Shown: positions 16,612-24,347 of the stretch, piece after piece | Layout: each line of letters starts with the position of its first letter | Numbering within the stretch: the first letter of the stretch is position 1 | Assembly (NCBI GenBank): GCA_964408085.1 | Contig: CAYOYB010000011.1 | Span: forward strand, 1 to 64,000 | Reading direction: 5' to 3' | Source of the DNA: CAJLIR01 sp964408085 | GTDB taxonomy: Bacteria > Bacillota_I > Bacilli_A > RF39 > UBA660 | DNA length: 64,000 bases | Notes under the pieces: model-generated | Databases searched by the model: none | Seen by the model: the letters and a program-made list of their open reading frames with translations, nothing else | Told to the model about the DNA's origin: nothing | Translations under genes and position numbers: made by a program

Positions 16612-17275
16612 TTTGGAATTATCAAAAAGATTAAAATGTATTGCCAATATGATTGAGTTTGGTAGTACTGTTTTTGATGTTGGGTGTGATCATGGCCTAT
16701 TAGATATTTATTTGACTAAAAATAAAGATTGTCATTGTGTAGCTAGTGATATTAGTACTAATGTTTTAAAAAATACGATGATTAATATTAGTACTAATGG
16801 TCTAGATGATAAAATACAGGTTGTATGCAGTGCTGGACTAAAAAGGCTTAATATTACAACAAAGGATATTGTTGTGATATCTGGTATGGGTACAAATACA
16901 ATTTTAGATATTTTAAATGATGATAAAGTATTAACTATTAATGACTTAATAATTCAATCTAATAATGAAATTGAATTATTAAGAAAAATGGTTATTAAAA
17001 AAGGGTTTTATATTTTTGACGAAAAGATTGTTTGTGAACATAAAAAGAATTATATTATTATTTATTTTAAAAGAGGATATAGAAAATATAAAAATGTAGA
17101 TTATTTATTTGGTCCAATTGTTAGAAAAAATATAAGTTATAATAATTTTTACAATTCCTTATATTTAAAAAATAAACAAATTGTAAAAAAAATACCTAAT
17201 AAATATGTATTAAAAAAGTTAAAACATTACATTTATTTATATAAAATAAAAAAATTCACATGTATGAAAATTTAA
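16604..17275 (+). CDS. trmK: tRNA (adenine22-N1)-methyltransferase
   Basis: 223 residues from a GTG at 16604 that overlaps the end of rpoD by eight bases; a TTG at 16613 is an alternative start. Methylates A22 in the tRNA D-arm using SAM. Rossmann motif FDVGCDHGLLDIYL (~24-37), acidic SAM ribose contact ASDIS, and the family element VVISGMGTNTILDIL. The C-terminal helical region is basic. Position directly after rpoD matches B. subtilis yqfN. The stop lies in the loop of a terminator shared with the next gene. Confidence 0.88.
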   Translation: MINLELSKRLKCIANMIEFGSTVFDVGCDHGLLDIYLTKNKDCHCVASDISTNVLKNTMINISTNGLDDKIQVVCSAGLKRLNITTKDIVVISGMGTNTILDILNDDKVLTINDLIIQSNNEIELLRKMVIKKGFYIFDEKIVCEHKKNYIIIYFKRGYRKYKNVDYLFGPIVRKNISYNNFYNSLYLKNKQIVKKIPNKYVLKKLKHYIYLYKIKKFTCMKI

Positions 17276-17297
17276 ATCTACTTGTGAATTTTTTATA
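17250..17297. terminator. Bidirectional terminator between trmK and the yqfQ-like gene
   Basis: AAAAATTCACA (17250-17260) pairs with TGTGAATTTTT (17283-17293); 22-base loop holding the trmK stop codon. Confidence 0.7.
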
Positions 17298-17661
17298 TAA
17301 AGAATGTTGGCCCACCACTATTAATAGTATCAGCTTCATTACTATCAATTGTGTCAACTTCTAAATTTTGATTATTGTTAATATTAGTATTTGTTGCTTG
17401 ATTATTAACTGCTGTAGGCGTATCTACCTTTTTAAATTCATTCATTATTTTAAACATTGTTTTAGCGTTACTTACGATTGGTGAAACTTGTTTTACCATT
17501 GGAATAGCTTGATTGACAATTCCTAATGTTTTCTGAACATTTGATAATAATCCTGACCAATTTAAATTTCTAACTCCACCAAAAATGCTACCTAAAATTC
17601 CTTTGCTAGCAGGAGCAGACATATATGGTGCATAACCAAAATAAGGTGAATAATAGTTCAT
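17293..17661 (-). CDS. VrrA/YqfQ-like protein
   Basis: 122 residues, start with GGGAG upstream on the minus strand. The N-terminus is aromatic and glycine-rich (MNYYSPYFGYAPYMSAPASK), and the core NLNWSGLLSNVQKTLGIVNQ followed by AIPMVKQVSPIVSNAKTMFK matches the pattern I know from YqfQ/VrrA proteins of Bacilli. The C-terminal third is low-complexity, N/D/T-rich. Function unknown in the family; B. subtilis yqfQ also lies close to sigA and trmK, which supports the call. Confidence 0.7.
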   Translation of the reverse strand: MNYYSPYFGYAPYMSAPASKGILGSIFGGVRNLNWSGLLSNVQKTLGIVNQAIPMVKQVSPIVSNAKTMFKIMNEFKKVDTPTAVNNQATNTNINNNQNLEVDTIDSNEADTINSGGPTFFI

Positions 17662-17709
17662 GTTTAAATACTCCCTTCTAAATTATTATATGAAATAATA
17701 AAAAAATGT

Positions 17710-17737
17710 TTTACAATTTATACATTTATGGTATAAT
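17710..17737 (+). promoter_or_regulatory. Promoter of pilC-pilD
   Basis: TTTACA (17710-17715), 16-base spacer, extended -10 TGGTATAAT (17729-17737). Confidence 0.7.
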
Positions 17738-17789
17738 TTATATTAGAATAAATAGAGGTATAGATAATAAAGGATATGGGTGATGTGTG

Positions 17790-19535
17790 ATGATAAGCAA
17801 AATACTATTGGCACCTTTTGTGTTTATTTATAAATTAATTACATTTATATTAGGAAATCTTTTCTATGGTTTTTTAGTTATCTGTTATGGTGTTTATTTT
17901 CTTGTATCTGGAATTTTTAAAATAATTACTTTTCCTATAAGATTTTTACTTAAGAAAATTAATTATAGTGAAAAACAATTATTAAAACAAGAAAAGGGCA
18001 GAACAAAAAAATTAACTAAGTTACAAAAAATACAAGCTAAGCAACGTGAACAAGAACGTAAATACTTACAGGAACAGGAACGTATTGCTGCTAAGAAAAG
18101 AGAAAAAGAAGAAGATAGTTTATATTTAGCAAAAAGGGAAAAAAAGAAAATTGGGGATTTAATTAATGATTTACTTACATCAATTATTTCGATTCCTAAA
18201 AATATTAAGAAAAAAAATGAAGAACAAAGACAAAAACAATTGGAACGTAAAAATTTGTCAAGGCAAGTTTTATTACTTGATTTTGATGGTGAAGATGCAG
18301 TTAAAAGTAGTGAAAAGCAAATATATGAGTATGTTGCTAAAAGTAAAGAAGGAAAAATTGTTAAAGGATATTTTGATGCCTTTTCTAAAGTTGAAGTTCA
18401 CTCATTTTTAATAAATGAAGGTTATGAAGTTTATAGTATTAGAACATCAAAATGGATTAAATTCTTCCATAGTAATTATTCGTCAAATCGTGTAAAGATT
18501 AAAACAAAAGATTTAATTTTCTTTTTAACACAGTTATCAACATATATTAAAGCAGGAATTCCTTTAGTTGATTCACTTCAAATTTTGAGTCGTCAATATA
18601 AACAAAAAAGTTATCAAAGAATTTTTAGATCAATGATGTATGACTTAACAATGGGTGAAAACTTTAGTGTAGCTATGGAAAAACAAGGAGTTGCTTTCCC
18701 TAAGTTATTAATAAATATGGTTAGAGCATCAGAAATGACAGGTGAATTACCAGAGGCTTTAGATGATATGGAACAATATTATACTGAAGCAGAGGCAACT
18801 AGAAAACAAATGATTACAGCTTTAACTTATCCATCGATAGTTTTTGTTATTGCGATTGGTGTTATGACCTTTATTATGGTTTATATTGTACCAAAATTCG
18901 TTGAAATTTATGATACAATGGATGCAGCGCAAATTCCAATTTTTACAGTAATGGTTATGAAGATTAGTGATTTTTTACAAAATAATATAGTTTGGATAAT
19001 GATTGTTATTGTAATTTTGATTATTCTACTTAAGTGGCTTTATGATAATGTTAAAGCTATTAGAGCTATTATGCAAACTTTTGCGATGAAATTACCAGTG
19101 TTTGGAAATATTATAATTTATAATGAGGTAACAATGTTTACTAAAACCTTTTCTTCATTATTAAAACATAATGTTTTCATTACTGATAGTATGGAAATTT
19201 TAAATAAAATTACTAATAATGAAATATATAAAAATATGATTTTAGATACTATTAGTAATTTAGCTAAGGGTGAAAAAATATCTGTAGCATTTAATAATCA
19301 ATGGGCATTCCCAATCCCAGCTTATGAAATGATTGTTACAGGTGAAAGAACTGGTCAATTGCCAGAGATGATGAGTAAAGTTTCTTCTTATTATCAAGAG
19401 CAACATCGAAATTCTGTAACGCGTGTTAAAGCCTTTATTGAACCAGTTTTAATTATTTTCTTAACAGTTGGTGTTGGTTTTATCATATTGTCAATTGTTA
19501 TTCCAATGTTTAATATGTATAATGAAATTCAATAG
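17790..19535 (+). CDS. pilC: Type IV pilus/type II secretion inner-membrane platform protein with N-terminal extension
   Basis: 581 residues from the ATG at 17790 (a GTG at 17787 is in frame). PilC/GspF organises pilus assembly in the membrane. Two GspF domains are present: ~240-365 (FFLTQLSTYIKAGIPLVDSL, then EMTGELPEALDDMEQYY) and ~440-575 (FTKTFSSLLKHNVFITDSME, then GERTGQLPEMMSKVSSYY), with three membrane helices. Unusual is the first ~170 residues: a hydrophobic hairpin (~5-55) followed by a highly charged K/E/Q/R coiled coil. Standard GspF proteins have a short soluble N-terminus. No PilB-type ATPase gene is adjacent. Confidence 0.9.
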   Translation: MISKILLAPFVFIYKLITFILGNLFYGFLVICYGVYFLVSGIFKIITFPIRFLLKKINYSEKQLLKQEKGRTKKLTKLQKIQAKQREQERKYLQEQERIAAKKREKEEDSLYLAKREKKKIGDLINDLLTSIISIPKNIKKKNEEQRQKQLERKNLSRQVLLLDFDGEDAVKSSEKQIYEYVAKSKEGKIVKGYFDAFSKVEVHSFLINEGYEVYSIRTSKWIKFFHSNYSSNRVKIKTKDLIFFLTQLSTYIKAGIPLVDSLQILSRQYKQKSYQRIFRSMMYDLTMGENFSVAMEKQGVAFPKLLINMVRASEMTGELPEALDDMEQYYTEAEATRKQMITALTYPSIVFVIAIGVMTFIMVYIVPKFVEIYDTMDAAQIPIFTVMVMKISDFLQNNIVWIMIVIVILIILLKWLYDNVKAIRAIMQTFAMKLPVFGNIIIYNEVTMFTKTFSSLLKHNVFITDSMEILNKITNNEIYKNMILDTISNLAKGEKISVAFNNQWAFPIPAYEMIVTGERTGQLPEMMSKVSSYYQEQHRNSVTRVKAFIEPVLIIFLTVGVGFIILSIVIPMFNMYNEIQ

Positions 19536-19544
19536 GAGTTGTGT

Positions 19545-20315
19545 ATGATGGAAATTTATTATATTTGTGTATTTTTTATCTTTGGAGCGATACTAGGATC
19601 ATTTTATAATGTTGTTGGTTATCGATTACCTAAAGGTGAGTCAGTAATTTTTCCATCATCACATTGTACTAATTGTGGTCATAAATTAAAACCATATGAA
19701 TTAGTTCCTATTTTTTCTTTTTTATTTTTAAAAGGGAAATGTAGCAGTTGTAAACAAAAAATTTCGTGGTTTTATACTATTTTTGAGTTTTTAACTGGTT
19801 TATTATTTGTATTATGTTATTTAGTTTTTAAAGATAGTATTATTGATTTAGCCATTGCTTTGACTTTTGTTTCAATGATAATAATTATTTTTGTTAGTGA
19901 TTTTCATTATTTAATTATTCCTGATTCTGTGTTATTAATTTTTTCAATCGCTTTATTAATTGAATTAGTTATAAAAAATGGAATTAGCAGTATTTATTTA
20001 CCACTTATTAATGGAGGTCTTTCTTTTTTAGCTATGTATATAATAAAATTACTAGGAGATTTTATTTTTAAAAAAGAGTCTATGGGTGGAGGAGACATAA
20101 AACTTTTATTTGTAATTGGCTTAGTTTTAGGTTTCCCACAAGCTTTATTTTCAATTTTTGTTGGTTCTTTAGTTGGTTTACCAATTGCATTTATTATTTT
20201 GCTTAAGAAGAAAGATCATGTTATTCCTTTTGGGCCATTATTAGGAATTGGAGCATTAATAGTCATGTTAACACAATTTAATGTCATTGAATTTTTTAAT
20301 TCAATGATAAAGTAA
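19545..20315 (+). CDS. pilD: Prepilin peptidase (A24 family)
   Basis: About 257 residues; AGGAG at 19534-19538 supports the ATG at 19545 (19548 also possible). Cleaves prepilin leaders after Gly and N-methylates the new N-terminus in the membrane. Two CxxC pairs (CTNCGHKLKPYELVPIFSFL and CSSCKQKISW) form the zinc-binding cytoplasmic loop, and the catalytic aspartates are in VSDFHYLIIPD and GGGDIKLLF. About seven to eight membrane helices. Directly follows pilC; likely substrates in this window are the pilins at 22942 and 31311. Confidence 0.95.
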   Translation: MMEIYYICVFFIFGAILGSFYNVVGYRLPKGESVIFPSSHCTNCGHKLKPYELVPIFSFLFLKGKCSSCKQKISWFYTIFEFLTGLLFVLCYLVFKDSIIDLAIALTFVSMIIIIFVSDFHYLIIPDSVLLIFSIALLIELVIKNGISSIYLPLINGGLSFLAMYIIKLLGDFIFKKESMGGGDIKLLFVIGLVLGFPQALFSIFVGSLVGLPIAFIILLKKKDHVIPFGPLLGIGALIVMLTQFNVIEFFNSMIK

Positions 20316-20317
20316 TT

Positions 20318-20346
20318 AAGCATACTTAAAATGGTATGTTTTTTTG
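20318..20346 (+). terminator. Intrinsic terminator after pilD
   Basis: AAGCATAC (20318-20325) pairs with GTATGTTT (20334-20341), including one G-T pair, then a T run. Confidence 0.65.
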
Positions 20347-20375
20347 TTTACAAGATTATATTTTAATGTTATAAT
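20347..20375 (+). promoter_or_regulatory. Promoter of the ClpX-like gene
   Basis: TTTACA (20347-20352), 17-base spacer, extended -10 TGTTATAAT (20367-20375). Confidence 0.75.
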
Positions 20376-20399
20376 ATAAGACTTAAAGGGTGGTTTTTT

Positions 20400-21908
20400 A
20401 TGGAAGAAGTAACAATAGCTATAGTTTTTGAGCATAAAAAAATTAGAAATGGTTTTTGGGAGTTAATTCCAAAAGAATATATAATTTGTAGTTCTTTTGA
20501 TGTTGATGATAGTGATTTTGAATATGATAATGATGATGATTATGATGTTAAGTATAAATTTGTTGATGAATCTAACTTTTTTGGAGAAGGTATTGGTTAT
20601 CCAATTTCACTATCAGAAAGTGAAGATGATAGTAAGATTGAAACCATTGCTAAATCGTATTTTGAGCAAATTAGAAGGATTAAACATTTTGAAAGGGTTA
20701 ATGGCGCTGGCAAAAAATATTTTTATCAAGTTAATGAAGATAACAGTTTATTAGCCACTAATATTATTAATTATTATTCTGAGGATAATAGTGAATTAAT
20801 TTGTAAAAAAATTTGTGATAAATCTGGTAATTTAGATATGGATCGTATTTATAATATTTTAAAAGCTAATAAACATAATTATGAAAAAATGATTAAAAAA
20901 TCAAAAAAAAATAATCTAAATAATAGAGAAAAATATGATTCTATTTTAAACGTTCATGAAGCTTATGAAAAGTTAAGTAAGTATATTATTTCTCAAGATG
21001 AAGCTTTAAAACAAGTTTTATTAACAATAAGAAATAATATTCAAAAAGTTGATAAAGGTTATCCACTTAGTAATATTTTATTAATTGGACCAACAGGAGT
21101 AGGAAAAACACTAATTGCGAATGCAGTAGCTGATGTTTTGGGTGTGCCATATGCAAGCATTGATGCATCTAATTGTAGTGCACCTGGTTATATGGGGTCT
21201 GATATAACAGGATGTTTAAAAAATTTATATATAAAGGCAAACTGTGATATAGAACAAGCTCAAAAAGGTATTATTTTTATAGATGAACTTGATAAGTTAG
21301 CGATTAAAGATACACAAGATTATGTTAAAACAATCGCAGTTCAAGACACTTTGCTAAAAATGGTTGAAGGGCAGGACTATGATTTATTTGAAAATGATAT
21401 CTATGTGGGACCAGTCATTCTTAATACTGCTAAAATTACTTTTATTGCTGCTGGTGCTTTTGAAACTATAACATCACCTAAAATTGAAAAAAATATTGGT
21501 TTTGAATCCCAAGATATAACATTACCTAATTATAAAAAAGATATTGATAAAAAAGTAATTCAATATGGTATGAAGAGTGAATTAATGGGAAGGTTTAATA
21601 AAGTGTTATTGAACCCTTTGAAAGTTGAAGATATTATAAAAATAATTTTATCAGAGAAAAGTATTTTTAATTATTATTTAGAAGTATTTAAAGATTATGG
21701 TATTGAATTTAAACGTAGCGATAATTTTATTGAAACATTGGCAAAATATTCTATGAAAAAGAATGGTGGAGCAAGAGGTATTAATCAAGTTTTGGAGAGT
21801 GTTTTTGGAGATTGTTTATGGGAAATACTTGAATCTGACAAAAAATTCACTGAATTAAGTGTTAGTGAAGAAATAGTGACAGATCCTAAAAAATATATTT
21901 TGAAATAA
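20400..21908 (+). CDS. ClpX-like AAA+ unfoldase with a novel acidic N-terminal domain
   Basis: 502 residues, AAAGGGTGG upstream. Residues ~200-490 are a ClpX-type AAA+ module: LLIGPTGVGKT (Walker A, ~229), pore-loop-like APGYMGSD where ClpX has GYVG, IIFIDELDKL (Walker B, ~290), an IGF tripeptide (KNIGFES, ~366) at the position of the ClpP-binding loop of ClpX, LMGRFNKVL (arginine-finger region) and sensor-2 NGGARGINQVLE (~455). The ClpX zinc-binding domain is absent. It is replaced by ~190 residues with a strongly acidic stretch (DDSDFEYDNDDDYD) that I do not recognise. It probably unfolds substrates and may dock on ClpP; the N-domain would set specificity. A canonical clpX is presumably elsewhere. 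Confidence 0.8.
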   Translation: MEEVTIAIVFEHKKIRNGFWELIPKEYIICSSFDVDDSDFEYDNDDDYDVKYKFVDESNFFGEGIGYPISLSESEDDSKIETIAKSYFEQIRRIKHFERVNGAGKKYFYQVNEDNSLLATNIINYYSEDNSELICKKICDKSGNLDMDRIYNILKANKHNYEKMIKKSKKNNLNNREKYDSILNVHEAYEKLSKYIISQDEALKQVLLTIRNNIQKVDKGYPLSNILLIGPTGVGKTLIANAVADVLGVPYASIDASNCSAPGYMGSDITGCLKNLYIKANCDIEQAQKGIIFIDELDKLAIKDTQDYVKTIAVQDTLLKMVEGQDYDLFENDIYVGPVILNTAKITFIAAGAFETITSPKIEKNIGFESQDITLPNYKKDIDKKVIQYGMKSELMGRFNKVLLNPLKVEDIIKIILSEKSIFNYYLEVFKDYGIEFKRSDNFIETLAKYSMKKNGGARGINQVLESVFGDCLWEILESDKKFTELSVSEEIVTDPKKYILK

Positions 21909-21943
21909 TTTAGTGATATAGTATAATTATTTTGGTGAATAAA

Positions 21944-22753
21944 ATGGAAAAATATCGTGAAATAGAAAAAAGTATAATAAAAAAATATCGTAAAGAAATA
22001 TGGAGTAAATTTGTTAAAGCAATTAAAGAGTATAAATTGATTCAAGAAAATGATAAAATTGCTGTTTGTATTAGTGGAGGTAAAGATTCCTTTTTATTAG
22101 CCAAATGTATGGAAGAGTTAAAACGACATGGTCAATTTAAATTTGATTTAGAATTTATTGTCATGAATCCAGGTTATAATAAAGAGAATTTAAATAAAAT
22201 TTTAGAAAATGTTAAATTATTAAATTTAAATATCCATTTATTTGAAAGTAATATTTTTGAAGTTTCTAAAAAAAGCTTAGGAGATAATCCATGTTATTTA
22301 TGCGCTAGAATGCGAAGAGGATATTTATATAGTAAAGCTAAAGAATTAGGTTGTAATAAAATAGCTTTGGGGCATCATTTTAATGATGTTATCGAAACAG
22401 TAATGCTTAATATGATTTTTAATGGTCAATTTTCTAGTATGATGCCTAAATTAAAAAGTGATAATTTTGAGGAAATGGAACTTATTAGACCTTTATATTT
22501 TATTTTTGAGAAAGATATTATTACGTGGGCTAAATATAATGGGTTAGAATTTATAGATTGTGCTTGTTCAGTTACTAAAAAAGGTATAGGAAGAAGAAAG
22601 CAAATTAAAGAATTAATTGAAAATTTAAAAGAACTAAACCCTAATATTGATTTAAATATTTTTAAATCAACTTGTAATGTTAATTTAAATACAATGATTT
22701 CTTATCATAAAGATGGTAATGAATATAATTTTTTAGATGATTATAATAAATAG
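21944..22753 (+). CDS. TtcA-like PP-loop tRNA thiolase
   Basis: About 269 residues from the ATG at 21944 (GGTG nearby); a TTG at 21932 would extend it by four residues. The PP-loop SGGKDSFLLAKCMEEL binds ATP and adenylates the tRNA base. CYLCARMRRGYLY and a later CACS supply the conserved cysteines that hold an Fe-S cluster in TtcA-family enzymes, and ALGHHFNDVIETVMLNM is the family helix. It may make 2-thiocytidine at position 32 or a related thio-modification; the Firmicutes members of this family are less well characterised than E. coli TtcA. A terminator follows. Confidence 0.8.
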   Translation: MEKYREIEKSIIKKYRKEIWSKFVKAIKEYKLIQENDKIAVCISGGKDSFLLAKCMEELKRHGQFKFDLEFIVMNPGYNKENLNKILENVKLLNLNIHLFESNIFEVSKKSLGDNPCYLCARMRRGYLYSKAKELGCNKIALGHHFNDVIETVMLNMIFNGQFSSMMPKLKSDNFEEMELIRPLYFIFEKDIITWAKYNGLEFIDCACSVTKKGIGRRKQIKELIENLKELNPNIDLNIFKSTCNVNLNTMISYHKDGNEYNFLDDYNK

Positions 22754-22762
22754 TTTTAAATT

Positions 22763-22790
22763 AAGATAATTAGATTTATCTTTTTTTATT
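22763..22790 (+). terminator. Intrinsic terminator
   Basis: AAGATAA (22763-22769) pairs with TTATCTT (22776-22782) followed by T's. Confidence 0.7.
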
Positions 22791-22880
22791 TTATAACATT
22801 ATATTTCTTTAAATAAAAAATAAATACACTATAATAAATATCAAGATAATGTCAATAATAAAAAAAATAGGTAGATATTA

Positions 22881-22909
22881 TTGAAAGCAAAGAATTGCAA
22901 TGTTATAAT
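22881..22909 (+). promoter_or_regulatory. Strong promoter of the large pilin
   Basis: TTGAAA (22881-22886), 17-base spacer, extended -10 TGTTATAAT (22901-22909). Transcription should begin near 22916, which rules out the in-frame ATG at 22915. Confidence 0.85.
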
Positions 22910-22941
22910 AAGTTATGTATAGTAGGAAAAGGAGTAAAGAG

Positions 22942-24057
22942 ATGAAAAAGAAAAATGGTTTTACATTAATAGAATTATTAGCTGTAATAGTAATATTAGC
23001 AATAATAGCTTTAATAGCAGTGCCACAAATATTAAATATATTAAATAAGGCAAGACTAAATGCAGCAAAAGATTCAACATATGGAATAGTAAAGGCAGCA
23101 GAAACTTATGCAACAAACTTTATGTTAGAAAATAATGGGTCATTACCAAGTGAAGCTATAGAGTTTGAATGTAGTAGTAGTGGTTGTAATTTAAAAACAA
23201 CCTTAACAGGTTATAATTTAACAGGTCTAAATAATTTAGATTTTAAAGGAACAAAACCAACAAGTGGTAAAGTAATAATAAGTAATAATGGAAGAACTAT
23301 AGTAGCAGAAAATTTAAAGATAAATGGTTTTAATTGTAATTATACAAATGATACAGCAACATGTACTAGTGATGGTGGTAGTGCAACACCAGAACCTATA
23401 ACACCAGTAGTAACAGGACCAACGAGTGAAAATCCACCAAGTGGAGTAGAAGGATATACAGGAGTTTTAAAAATAGTATATTTGGATCCAACGGATTTAA
23501 CAAATAGTTGTGATGCAAGTAATATAAATAGTGATACAGAAACAAAAACAGGATGTATGAAATGGTATGCATATGCAGATGATGCTACAACTTATACAAT
23601 GATATTAGACCATAATACAACCGCAACAGTTGCATGGAATTCAGATAATGATAATAGTAGTATGAAAGAAGTAGCAGAACAATTAACAAATGATATAGTA
23701 GGATGGAATAGTAGTTTAAGCCCAAGATTAATAACAGCTGATGAAGTTGCTCAGATTACTGGAAATACCAGCTGGAATTCAGCGACAGCTACATCAGCAT
23801 TTACAGATCACATTGCTTTAGCTTCATCATATGGCTGGTTATTTGATAGAACAAACTATTGTATAGGTTGCTTAAATAATGCAATAGGAACATATACAAG
23901 TGGATATTGGACAAGTAGTACCTATTTTGGAGATTCCATCGAAGTTTGGCACGTCGACTCTAGCGGGGTCTTGCACGTCAATTTTGTGTCCGATGCGACT
24001 CGTTATGGCGTTCGCCCAGTTATAACTGTCTCAAAATCTAAAATTTCAGAGATGTAA
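22942..24057 (+). CDS. Type IV pilin with a C-type-lectin-like end that looks like a DGR variable protein
   Basis: 371 residues from the ATG at 22942 (AAAGGAG upstream). The leader MKKKNG precedes the cleavage site, then FTLIELLAVIVILAIIALIA with the conserved Glu5, so PilD should process it into a pilus fibre. A globular pilin domain follows (~35-135, with cysteine pairs), a P/T/E linker (~140-170), and a C-terminal domain (~175-371) resembling the DUF6273/formylglycine-generating-enzyme/C-type-lectin fold. It ends in YWTSSTYFGDSIEVWHV, then RYGVRPVITVSKS. Ile is encoded almost only by ATA in the N-terminal part, unlike neighbouring genes. The last ~30 codons turn G+C-rich and A-poor, the mark of DGR mutagenesis (see the separate feature). 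Likely a surface adhesin with a hypervariable binding face; ligand unknown. Confidence 0.85.
   Translation: MKKKNGFTLIELLAVIVILAIIALIAVPQILNILNKARLNAAKDSTYGIVKAAETYATNFMLENNGSLPSEAIEFECSSSGCNLKTTLTGYNLTGLNNLDFKGTKPTSGKVIISNNGRTIVAENLKINGFNCNYTNDTATCTSDGGSATPEPITPVVTGPTSENPPSGVEGYTGVLKIVYLDPTDLTNSCDASNINSDTETKTGCMKWYAYADDATTYTMILDHNTTATVAWNSDNDNSSMKEVAEQLTNDIVGWNSSLSPRLITADEVAQITGNTSWNSATATSAFTDHIALASSYGWLFDRTNYCIGCLNNAIGTYTSGYWTSSTYFGDSIEVWHVDSSGVLHVNFVSDATRYGVRPVITVSKSKISEM
23929..24017 (+). other. Candidate DGR variable region (VR) within the pilin gene
   Basis: By hand count 49 of 89 bases are G or C (55%) and only 14 are A (16%), in a gene and genome that are roughly 30% G+C and 40% A. 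The codons include TCC, ATC, CAC, GTC, GAC, AGC, GTC, CAC, GTC and TCC, i.e. many of the NNC form expected when AAC codons of a template are mutated at both adenines. The encoded segment sits where Mtd/TvpA-type C-type-lectin folds carry their variable residues and is followed by the invariant-looking YGVRPV. The 5' boundary is uncertain and could extend to about 23915. Confidence 0.75.
24017..24028. repeat. 12-base perfect palindrome at the 3' edge of the VR
   Basis: CAGTTATAACTG, lying directly after the G+C-rich GGCGTTCGCCC, which may be the IMH-like fixed end of the variable region. Confidence 0.6.
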
Positions 24058-24095
24058 AAAAATAGTATGTAACTTTACACTAAATTAAAATTTAT

Positions 24096-24125
24096 TTGCA
24101 TATTTATCTAATTTTGTGATATAAT
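24096..24125 (+). promoter_or_regulatory. Promoter of the 6S RNA candidate
   Basis: TTGCAT (24096-24101), 18-base spacer, extended -10 TGATATAAT (24117-24125). Confidence 0.7.
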
Positions 24126-24131
24126 ATAATT

Positions 24132-24311
24132 GTCTAGAAGATAGGAAAAGCCTATTTAAGAAAAACCTACTAATTAAAACGATAGGGAATCTAATTTGTT
24201 GGTGGTGTTGAATATTTGCATTTATGCAAAGATCCTAAAACCAATAATGTGATGCCCACCTGGGAGACTAGGTTTTGATCGTTAATGGCCCCTTCTTCTG
24301 GGCTTTTTTTT
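24132..24311 (+). ncRNA. ssrS: Candidate 6S RNA
   Basis: A ~180-base transcript with its own promoter and terminator but no open frame. Long-range pairing fits 6S RNA topology: AAAACCTA (24162-24169) with TAGGTTTT (24269-24276), then GGTGG with CCACC (24256-24260, in GATGCCCACCTGGGAG), enclosing a large central bubble and an apical hairpin TTTGCA-TTTA-TGCAAA. Length is typical. In B. subtilis a 6S RNA gene lies between aspS and yrvM (tcdA), and here tcdA is the next gene. 6S RNA binds the housekeeping RNA polymerase. A covariance search would settle it. Confidence 0.7.
24288..24311 (+). terminator. Terminator of the 6S RNA candidate
   Basis: GCCC (24288-24291) with GGGC (24300-24303), eight-base loop, and a run of eight T. 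Confidence 0.85.
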
Positions 24312-24347
24312 GTGGTTAAAAGATGTTATAATTAAATTGGTGAGACT

